Position numbers and translations under genes: made by a program
Notes under the pieces: generated by a model
Told to the model about the DNA's origin: nothing
Databases searched by the model: none
What the model saw: only the letters and a program-made list of their open reading frames with translations
Origin: Paracoccaceae bacterium
GTDB taxonomy: Bacteria; Pseudomonadota; Alphaproteobacteria; Rhodobacterales; Rhodobacteraceae
NCBI GenBank assembly: GCA_021767525.1
Contig: JAASTF010000078.1
Location: forward strand, 1 to 11,395
Length of the DNA stretch: 11,395 bases
Direction of reading: 5' to 3'
Shown here: positions 6,280 to 11,395 of the stretch, one piece after another
Layout: the number at the start of each line of letters is the position of its first letter
How positions within the stretch are numbered: the stretch's first letter is position 1

Positions 6280-6906
6280 TCAGGGGCGGGTTCCGCCCTC
6301 ATCCTCGCCCGGCGTCTGTGTCTCGGGCGGTTGCGGCGCATCGCCGCCTTGCGGTGGCGTCGACGGCGTTTGCGAAACCGGCGCCGCATCCAGCCGCGCG
6401 ATCGCCAGGTCCGTGATGTCGATGGCGTCCAGCGTCAGCACGACCGAGCGGGAATCGACCACGACGACCGCCCCTGCCTCGCGCACGATGCGGGTCAGCA
6501 CGGGCAGCGCCGCCTCGTCGAACTGCTGGCGCAGGGCATCGCTTTTCTGCGTCAGCTCCAGCGCCAATTGCCGCCGCTCGGCGCGGATTTTCTGCACCTT
6601 CTCGTCAAAGGCGCTGGCCGCTGCACGAAAATCCTCGGGCAGCATCTCGTCGCGCGCTGCCGTCAGGTCGACCTCTTCGGCTTCAAGCTCGGATTCGATA
6701 CGACGGTTATCGGCCTCGAGCATGATCCGCTCGGCCTCGAGATCGGCAACCATCTGACGACCCAGCGCCGACCCGGCAAAGAACCTGTCGTAATTGATCG
6801 ACAGGATCGGGCTGCGAATGACCGGCTCTCCCTCGGAGAGGGGTTGCGCGGTCAGCGGGGCGGCCAGCGTCAGCAGGGCCGCCAGACAGGCTGCCCATAG
6901 ACGCAT
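6280..6906 (-). CDS. skp: OmpH/Skp-family periplasmic chaperone
   Basis: A 208-residue exported protein of the OmpH/Skp family. Skp is a trimeric periplasmic chaperone whose coiled-coil arms hold unfolded outer-membrane proteins on the way to the Bam complex. Residues 1-20 are a signal peptide (MRLW, Ala/Leu core, PLTA, cleavage before QPLSEG). The body has the family pattern: a short beta segment PILSINYDRFFAGSALG (33-49), a long charged helical hairpin (about 50-135) rich in Glu, Arg and Ala, then VLTRIVREAGAVVVVDSRSVV (136-156), which completes the trimer core in Skp. A Pro/Gln/Glu-rich tail (about 174-208) is unusual. The start ATG overlaps the bamA stop as TGATG and has no ribosome-binding site, so it is probably read by re-initiation. 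Position beside bamA supports the call. Confidence 0.9.
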   Translation of the reverse strand: MRLWAACLAALLTLAAPLTAQPLSEGEPVIRSPILSINYDRFFAGSALGRQMVADLEAERIMLEADNRRIESELEAEEVDLTAARDEMLPEDFRAAASAFDEKVQKIRAERRQLALELTQKSDALRQQFDEAALPVLTRIVREAGAVVVVDSRSVVLTLDAIDITDLAIARLDAAPVSQTPSTPPQGGDAPQPPETQTPGEDEGGTRP

Positions 6907-9287
6907 CAGAAGCGGGTCGAGATCGTGACGTCGAATTTCTGCTCGTCGTCGCGCTCTTCTTTCTTCAACGCCTTCGAGAAGTTGAAGCGCAGCGGCCCGA
7001 TGGGCGTATCCCAGAACAGCGACAGGCCGATCACATGGCGCCACGAGCGGTCTTCGTACAGCACGTTCGGGCTGGTGAAGGCGTCATCCAGGTTCCAGAC
7101 CGAGCCGACATCGTAGAACGCGCCGCCGCGAATGCCGTATTCCTCGGGCAGGCCAAGCGGGAATTCCGCCTCGAACTTGGCCACGGCGTAGATATTGCCG
7201 CCAAGCGCATCGTTGATCACGTTGTTCGGGTCGCTGTCGTCGTATTCGCGCGGGCCGATACCGCCCGGGGCAAAGCCGCGCATGATCGAGCCGCCAATGG
7301 TAAAGCGGTCGGTGATGCGGCTGGTGCCTTCGCGGAAGTTCAGCATTCCCGCCTCGACCGAGGCGCGCAGCGTTACCTCTTCGTTGGCGATCTTGGTTTC
7401 CGCGGTGGCCTTGGCCGTGGTGCGGATGAACTTGTTGTCGCCGCCCAGGCCCGCGAATTCTTGCCCGAATTGCAACCGGTAGCCCGCGTTCGGGTTCAGC
7501 CCGCCCACGCGGCTGTCATAGGTGTAGTTGTAGCCGACCGAACTGGTCCACAGCGCGCCCAGGTTCGATTCCTGCGTGATGATCGTGCCGCTGGTGTCAA
7601 AGCCGGGATCCAGGTCTTCGTAATCGGCCTGCATATCCATGTTCTCGGCCTGGTAGAACAGGTTGAGACGGCCGCGTTCGCTGACCGGGAAGGTCAGGCC
7701 GGGGCGGAAACGGATCAGCTGCGTGTCAAAGCTGGCGTCGAAATTGTCCGTCTCGATATAGCCCAGATCGAGCGAGAATTCGAGATCGCGGCCCAACAGC
7801 GCCGGTTCCGCGAATTGCAGGCGATAGACCTTGTTATCCTCGGCCCCCGAAAGCGAAAAGGACAGGCGCTGCCCCCGCCCGAGGAAGTTATCCTCGCTGA
7901 ACGAGGCGGTCAGCGCAAAGCCCGAGTTGGTCGAGAACGACCCGCCCAGCGACAGCGAGCCGGTGGGCTGTTCCTCGACATTCACGTCGATGACCACCTG
8001 ATCGGGGCTGGAGCCTTCGCGCGCATCCACCTCGGCGTTCGAGAAAAAGCCCAGAGCGCGGATGCGCTCGGCGCTTTCGCGGATTTCACGCGGGTTGAAC
8101 GGATCGCCTTCGACAATACGGAACTGCCGGCGCACGACGCGGTCCAGCGTGGTGGCGTTGCCTTCGATGTCGATGCGTTCGACAAAGATGCGCGGGCCGC
8201 GCACCACGGCGAATTCCACGTCCAGCGTCAGGTCGCGGTCGTTGCGGGTGATGCGCGGCTCGACCCGCACGAAATCCAGGCCCTTGCGGATCGCCAGACG
8301 CTCAAGCCGCGCGATCGAGTTTTCCACCAGGCTGGGCGAATAGACGACACCGGGCCGCACGCGCAGCGCATCCTGGAATTCATCGGGGTCGACCTCGGCC
8401 AGCTCGGTCGTGGTCGTGATCTCGCCGAACTTGAACTGCTGTCCTTCGTAGACGTTGAAGGTGATGAAATAGCCATCGCGCTGGCGCGTCAGCTCGGCGT
8501 TCACGCCCGTGGTGCGGAAATCGACATAGCCGCGGCTGTTGTAAAAGTCGCGCAACACCTGCTTGTCGAACTCGATACGGTCGGCAACGAAGGTGTCCTT
8601 GCGGATGAAGGTGCGCAACAGGCCGGCCTGCTTGCTTTCCAGAACGCGGCGCAGACGACGATCGGAATAGACCTGGTTGCCGACAAAGCTGATGCGCTCG
8701 ATCTCGACCAGGCCGCCTTCGAAGATTTCGAACACCAGGTCCACGCGGTTGTCACCGCGGCGGATGATGCGCGGTGTCACCTGCGCGCCCAGGCGGCCCT
8801 GGTTGTTATAGGCCTCGGCGATGCGCGTGGCGTCGCGTTCAGCGACGGCGGCACTGAACACGCGACGCGGCCGCGACTCGACCACCGATGTCAGAACCTC
8901 GTCATCGACCCGGCGGTTGCCCTCGAACGAGATGCGATTGATCGTGGGGAATTCGGTCACCGAAATGACCAGGGTGTTGCCGCGCGGCTCGATCTCGACC
9001 GATTCAAACAGGCCCGAGCCCAGAATACGCTGGTAGGCGTCGTTCAACTGCCCAGCCGAAACCGTCTCGCCCCGGGCGATTCCCGCGTAAGACAGGATCG
9101 TCGCCGGCTCGATCCGCTGGTTTCCCTCGATTCTGACATTGCTGAAACGATAGCTTTGCGCCGTCGCGCTGTCGGGCAGCGCGGCGAAAGCCATTGCTAT
9201 CACTAGGAAAAGCAATCCGCACATGCGGCGCAGCGAAGAAGCGGTCATGTCAGGGCGGTGGCCCGGCGCAGCAAATGCCTTGATCAT
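6906..9287 (-). CDS. bamA: Outer membrane protein assembly factor BamA
   Basis: BamA is the Omp85 core of the Bam complex that folds beta-barrel proteins into the outer membrane. The 793-residue product has a signal peptide (hydrophobic 23-37, cleavage likely after ATA at 43), five POTRA domains (roughly 46-112, 115-192, 194-282, 285-363 and 366-440, with recurring I-x-F/I-x-G-N motifs such as VRIEGNQ, ISFEGNR, ISFVGNQ, IDIEGNA) and a 16-strand-type barrel (about 445-793). Diagnostic features are RGF at 670-672 (the L6 loop motif) and a C-terminal beta-signal ending in Phe (VTISTRF). Start: ATG 9287 has GGGGA a few bases upstream (9293-9297); the alternative ATG 9248 lies nearer the signal peptide but has no ribosome-binding site. 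The gene has its own likely promoter just after a terminator, and its stop overlaps skp. Confidence 0.97.
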   Translation of the reverse strand: MIKAFAAPGHRPDMTASSLRRMCGLLFLVIAMAFAALPDSATAQSYRFSNVRIEGNQRIEPATILSYAGIARGETVSAGQLNDAYQRILGSGLFESVEIEPRGNTLVISVTEFPTINRISFEGNRRVDDEVLTSVVESRPRRVFSAAVAERDATRIAEAYNNQGRLGAQVTPRIIRRGDNRVDLVFEIFEGGLVEIERISFVGNQVYSDRRLRRVLESKQAGLLRTFIRKDTFVADRIEFDKQVLRDFYNSRGYVDFRTTGVNAELTRQRDGYFITFNVYEGQQFKFGEITTTTELAEVDPDEFQDALRVRPGVVYSPSLVENSIARLERLAIRKGLDFVRVEPRITRNDRDLTLDVEFAVVRGPRIFVERIDIEGNATTLDRVVRRQFRIVEGDPFNPREIRESAERIRALGFFSNAEVDAREGSSPDQVVIDVNVEEQPTGSLSLGGSFSTNSGFALTASFSEDNFLGRGQRLSFSLSGAEDNKVYRLQFAEPALLGRDLEFSLDLGYIETDNFDASFDTQLIRFRPGLTFPVSERGRLNLFYQAENMDMQADYEDLDPGFDTSGTIITQESNLGALWTSSVGYNYTYDSRVGGLNPNAGYRLQFGQEFAGLGGDNKFIRTTAKATAETKIANEEVTLRASVEAGMLNFREGTSRITDRFTIGGSIMRGFAPGGIGPREYDDSDPNNVINDALGGNIYAVAKFEAEFPLGLPEEYGIRGGAFYDVGSVWNLDDAFTSPNVLYEDRSWRHVIGLSLFWDTPIGPLRFNFSKALKKEERDDEQKFDVTISTRF

Positions 9288-9321
9288 TATGATCCCCAGG
9301 TCAGAGGTACAATTGACCACC

Positions 9322-9350
9322 TGAGTATCGGCATTAACGCCCCTTGTCAA
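9322..9350 (-). promoter_or_regulatory. Candidate sigma70-type promoter of bamA and the downstream lipid A genes
   Basis: On the - strand a perfect -35 TTGACA (9350-9345) is followed after 17 bases by TACTCA (9327-9322). An alternative -10, GATACT (9329-9324), would have a 15-base spacer. A start near 9315 would give a leader of about 28 nt to the bamA ATG. The -35 overlaps the second T-run of the terminator just upstream, so this promoter would restart transcription after termination. The -35 is convincing, the -10 is not. Confidence 0.5.
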
Positions 9351-9383
9351 AACGCCAAAAGCGCACCGAAGCCGGTGCGCTTT
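9349..9383 (-). terminator. Intrinsic terminator after the small membrane-protein gene
   Basis: A perfect 11-bp inverted repeat: arms 9358-9368 (AAAGCGCACCG on the + strand) and 9373-9383, with a 4-base loop. Reading the - strand, the GC-rich core is followed by TTTT (9360-9357), GGCG and a second TTTT (9352-9349), as expected for a Rho-independent terminator. On the + strand no T-run longer than three follows. It starts 23 bases after the stop of the gene at 9406-9531 and should end the dxr-rseP-side transcript. Confidence 0.85.
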
Positions 9384-9405
9384 AGAAATTCGATCCTATG
9401 GGGGA

Positions 9406-9531
9406 TCACAAGCTGTAGAAGAATGCCGCCATAATGAGGCACATATAGATGGTCCCGACGAAAAGGATGCGGTCCCAGTTCAGCCGGAAAAGCAGCGTCA
9501 AACCCCGTGCGCCTGTCTGGATCGCCTGCAT
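9406..9531 (-). CDS. 41-residue single-pass membrane protein, unknown function
   Basis: A small gene between rseP and bamA that I do not recognise. The product begins MQAIQTGARGLTLLFRLNWD, then has a hydrophobic span at about residues 22-39 (ILFVGTIYMC, LIMAAFFY) and ends SL. Positive charges (Arg9, Arg16, Arg21) lie before the span and almost nothing after it, so an N-in, C-out single-pass inner-membrane protein is predicted; Cys31 sits mid-span. Support for a real gene: ATG with AGAGG at 9539-9543, seven bases upstream; about 80% G or C at third codon positions, like the neighbours; a TGA followed 23 bases later by a strong terminator; and correct orientation. It may be cotranscribed with rseP, 94 nt upstream, or use a weak promoter (CATAAT at 9583-9578). 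A role linked to RseP or envelope biogenesis is only a guess from position. Confidence 0.75.
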   Translation of the reverse strand: MQAIQTGARGLTLLFRLNWDRILFVGTIYMCLIMAAFFYSL

Positions 9532-9538
9532 GGAAACA

Positions 9539-9543
9539 CCTCT
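9539..9543 (-). promoter_or_regulatory. Ribosome-binding site of the small membrane-protein gene
   Basis: AGAGG on the - strand, preceded by another G, lies 7 bases before ATG 9531. It is one of the clearer Shine-Dalgarno sequences in the window and is the main reason to treat the short frame as a gene. Confidence 0.7.
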
Positions 9544-9594
9544 CTTGTTCCTCACCTTTCCCAAGGATTAACAAGCGATTATGGCGCAAATTGG

Positions 9595-9615
9595 GCGGCG
9601 ATATGGCATCGCCGC
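9595..9615 (-). other. Perfect 8-bp hairpin just after rseP
   Basis: GCGGCGAT (9595-9602) and ATCGCCGC (9608-9615) form an 8-bp stem with a 5-base loop, starting 10 bases after the rseP stop codon. On the - strand only CCAATTT follows, too poor in T for a strong terminator. It could be a weak or partial terminator, or a stabilising 3' structure that separates rseP from the small gene. Confidence 0.35.
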
Positions 9616-9625
9616 GCCGTTGGGA

Positions 9626-10969
9626 TCAGGGGCAGAAGATGTCGTTGGTCAGCGCAAAGACCATCAGCGACAGGATCAGGACCAGCCCCGCCGTCATCAG
9701 CACCCGCAGCGCCTTTTCGCTGGGCGGACGGCCTGTCACCGCCTCGTAGGCGTAAAAAACCAGGTGGCCGCCATCCAGCACCGGAATCGGGAAAAGATTA
9801 AGCAACCCGACCGCCGCCGACAGCACGCCGATGAAATAGACGAAATTCATCGCGCCCTGGCTGGCCATCTGTCCCGACACCTCGGCGATGCCGATGGGGC
9901 CCGACATGTTGCAGCTGGAAATCGCGCCGGTCACCATGTGCCACAGCCCCGAGATCGAGCCGCGCATGATCTCGTAGGTGCCCGTCACACCGCCCCACAG
10001 CGCCTGGCCGAAACCGGGCGTGGTGGTTGCCGGCTGGAACGCCATGCCGCCGACGATGCCGATGCGCCAATTCGTCTCGAACCCGCCATCGGGCTGCGGC
10101 TCGTCCACGCGTCGCGGCTCAAGCGTCATGTCCAGCGTCTCGCCATCGCGCCACACGGTCAGCGCGAGCGGCGCGCCCTCGCCCGCCTCGACCTTATCCT
10201 TCAGCTGTGAAAAGGCGAACACCGGCGCGCCGTCGACGGCGGTGATCACGTCACCCGCCTGAAGACCCGCGGAAATCGCCGCAGATTGCGGCGCAAGCTG
10301 GGTGACGACGGGCGGCATCAGCCATGGCCCTTCGACAACGCGGCGCTCGCCGTCGCGATCGACCGTATAGTCCAAGGCGGGCTGTTCCGGCAGCGCCTCG
10401 AGCAGGTCATCGAATGCGCCCGCCTGATCCATTGTCGGCACGGGCAGCCCACCGATTTCCAGCAGAACGTCGCCCTCTTGCAGCGCGGTTTCCTGCGGCA
10501 ATGCGCGCATGTCTCCCACGGTCAGCGGTTCCACCGCCACCCCCCGCGTCATGCCCACCGCCGTGAACAGCGCGATCGCCAGGACAAAGTTGAACACCGG
10601 CCCCGCCGCCACGGTGGCCGTGCGCGCCCAAAGCGGCGCGCCCGCCATGGTCGAGCGTTTTTCCTCGGCCGTCATGTCCTTGACCGCGGCGCCATCCGGG
10701 GCACTGGCCGCGTTGGCGTCGCCGCGAAACTTGACATAGCCGCCGAAGGGCAGCGCCGCGACCTGCCAGACCGTGCCGCGCCGATCGGTGCGTTTGAACA
10801 GGACCGGGCCGAACCCCAGGCTGAACACATCCGCATGAATGCCAGACCAGCGTCCGACGATGTAATGGCCGTATTCGTGGATCGCCACGATCACCGACAA
10901 AGCGACCACGAAGGCCACCAGCGTCCAGATAAGGTTGCCGAACTGGGGAAGCAGCGAGATGATATCCAA
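9626..10969 (-). CDS. rseP: RIP-type intramembrane zinc metalloprotease RseP (site-2 protease)
   Basis: A 447-residue M50-family site-2 protease of the inner membrane. In E. coli RseP cuts anti-sigma factor RseA after DegS and clears signal-peptide remnants. Seen: the first membrane helix (about 12-33) with the zinc motif HEYGH (31-35), the membrane-associated segment LPFGGYVKF (73-81), a second helix (about 121-140, GPVFNFVLAIALF), two PDZ-like domains (about 145-215 and 220-285, the second with LQAGDVITAVDG), the NMSGPIGIAE loop (354-363), the catalytic NLFPIPVLDGGH (391-402, Asp399 the third zinc ligand) and a last helix (about 422-441). The start is TTG at 10969, set by AAGGA at 10977-10981; there is no nearby ATG and the next Met is residue 108. 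It lies 43 nt after dxr with no terminator between, so the two are probably cotranscribed. Confidence 0.96.
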   Translation of the reverse strand: MDIISLLPQFGNLIWTLVAFVVALSVIVAIHEYGHYIVGRWSGIHADVFSLGFGPVLFKRTDRRGTVWQVAALPFGGYVKFRGDANAASAPDGAAVKDMTAEEKRSTMAGAPLWARTATVAAGPVFNFVLAIALFTAVGMTRGVAVEPLTVGDMRALPQETALQEGDVLLEIGGLPVPTMDQAGAFDDLLEALPEQPALDYTVDRDGERRVVEGPWLMPPVVTQLAPQSAAISAGLQAGDVITAVDGAPVFAFSQLKDKVEAGEGAPLALTVWRDGETLDMTLEPRRVDEPQPDGGFETNWRIGIVGGMAFQPATTTPGFGQALWGGVTGTYEIMRGSISGLWHMVTGAISSCNMSGPIGIAEVSGQMASQGAMNFVYFIGVLSAAVGLLNLFPIPVLDGGHLVFYAYEAVTGRPPSEKALRVLMTAGLVLILSLMVFALTNDIFCP

Positions 10970-10976
10970 AAACCTG

Positions 10977-10981
10977 TCCTT
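10977..10981 (-). promoter_or_regulatory. Ribosome-binding site fixing the TTG start of rseP
   Basis: AAGGA on the - strand (in AAAGGAC) sits 7 bases before TTG 10969. With no ATG or GTG nearby in frame, and the product's first membrane helix starting about 12 residues later, it decides the start codon. Confidence 0.8.
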
Positions 10982-11012
10982 TGTTCTTGCTTATTTGCCC
11001 ATCAGGCCAAGG

Positions 11013-11395
11013 TCAGCCGCGTTGCGCGATCTGTGCATCGACGGCCTGACGTGCCAGATGGTCTGCCCGGGCTACGTTATCAAGGGTGATTTCGGCATTC
11101 TCAAGGCCGGACTGCGACCCCAGCTTGTCCAGCGCCCCTGCCACAAGCGACGTCATGTCGGTAAATCCCAGGCGCCCGGCGATAAAGGCATCCAACGCGC
11201 GTTCCTTGGCGCCGTTGAACACCGCCCCCGCCAAACCGCCCGCCTGCATCACCTGCTGCGCCAGCCCCAGCGCCGGGTACCGCGCCGGGTCGGGCGCGCG
11301 GAATTCCAGCTGGCCGATCGCGGCAAGGTCCAGCCGGTCGACCGGCAGCTCGGCGCGGTCCGGCCAGTTCAGCGCATAGCCGATGGCGTGGCGCA
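11013..11395 (-). CDS. dxr: 1-deoxy-D-xylulose 5-phosphate reductoisomerase, C-terminal part (5' end outside window)
   Basis: The last ~126 residues of Dxr (IspC), which converts 1-deoxy-D-xylulose 5-phosphate to 2-C-methyl-D-erythritol 4-phosphate with NADPH, the committed step of the MEP isoprenoid pathway and so upstream of undecaprenyl phosphate and quinones. The frame runs off the right edge. Seen: IGYALNWPDR near the edge (the family's PIxYAL-x-WPER segment), VDRLDLAAIGQLEFRAPD, then AGGLAGAVFNGAKERALDAFIAGRLGFTDM, the Dxr C-terminal helical domain in which most relatives have LNAANE where this protein has FNGAKE. The NADPH-binding and catalytic domains lie outside the window. It precedes rseP by 43 nt, the standard proteobacterial order (uppS-cdsA-dxr-rseP), so those genes would be expected beyond the right edge. 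Confidence 0.93.
   Translation of the reverse strand, partial: RHAIGYALNWPDRAELPVDRLDLAAIGQLEFRAPDPARYPALGLAQQVMQAGGLAGAVFNGAKERALDAFIAGRLGFTDMTSLVAGALDKLGSQSGLENAEITLDNVARADHLARQAVDAQIAQRG

Noticed and set aside
7035..9206. 723-codon open frame antisense to bamA
   Set aside because: It mirrors the BamA codons, shows no domain I recognise, and BamA on the opposite strand has all its expected motifs.
9248..9287. Shorter bamA start at ATG 9248
   Set aside because: It gives a more ordinary signal peptide but has no ribosome-binding site, while ATG 9287 has GGGGA just upstream; kept as an alternative only.
9299..9318. Short inverted repeat GGTCA/TGACC near the bamA transcription start as an operator
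   Set aside because: Only 5 bp per arm with a 10-base spacer; expected by chance and not matched to any regulator I know.
9347..9589. 80-codon - strand frame covering the rseP-bamA gap
   Set aside because: It starts at a TTG without a ribosome-binding site, runs through the terminator hairpin into the bamA -35, and has no hydrophobic span. The 41-codon frame overlapping it is far better supported.

Overview
The window looks like chromosomal DNA of a high-GC alphaproteobacterium, most probably of the Rhodobacterales (Roseobacter/Rhodobacter type). This is inferred from three things seen in the sequence: strong G/C bias at third codon positions, LpxI rather than LpxH in the lipid A pathway, and the gene order dxr-rseP-bamA-skp-fabZ-lpxA-lpxI-lpxB. 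No database search was possible, so family names rest on motifs and overall sequence character.

Left arm (1-2899, + strand). The 3' end of a nucleoside hydrolase gene overlaps a GNAT acetyltransferase gene (ATGA junction). These are followed by selO (protein AMPylase, ending in the TFCGT signature) and a secreted DUF2059 protein. Their functions are not obviously linked.

Right arm (2896-11395, - strand). Read in the direction of transcription from the right edge, this holds dxr (3' part only), rseP (TTG start), a 41-codon single-pass membrane protein, an intrinsic terminator, a promoter, then bamA, skp, fabZ, lpxA, lpxI and lpxB. It is an envelope-biogenesis cluster: isoprenoid precursor supply (Dxr), intramembrane proteolysis (RseP), outer-membrane protein insertion (BamA with the periplasmic chaperone Skp), hydroxyacyl-ACP dehydration (FabZ) and three lipid A steps (LpxA, LpxI, LpxB). 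From bamA down, genes are packed tightly with overlaps or gaps of 3-73 nt. lpxD, which sits between skp and fabZ in many Proteobacteria, is absent from that position. The two arms converge, and the stop codons of lpxB and the DUF2059 gene share one CTAG.

Nothing in the window is mobile or defence-related, and I saw no CRISPR, tRNA or rRNA. The least ordinary items are the small membrane-protein gene at 9406-9531, the terminator/promoter junction just after it, the non-ATG starts of rseP and lpxB, and the CTAG-sharing convergent stops. No gene-free stretch exceeds about 120 bases.
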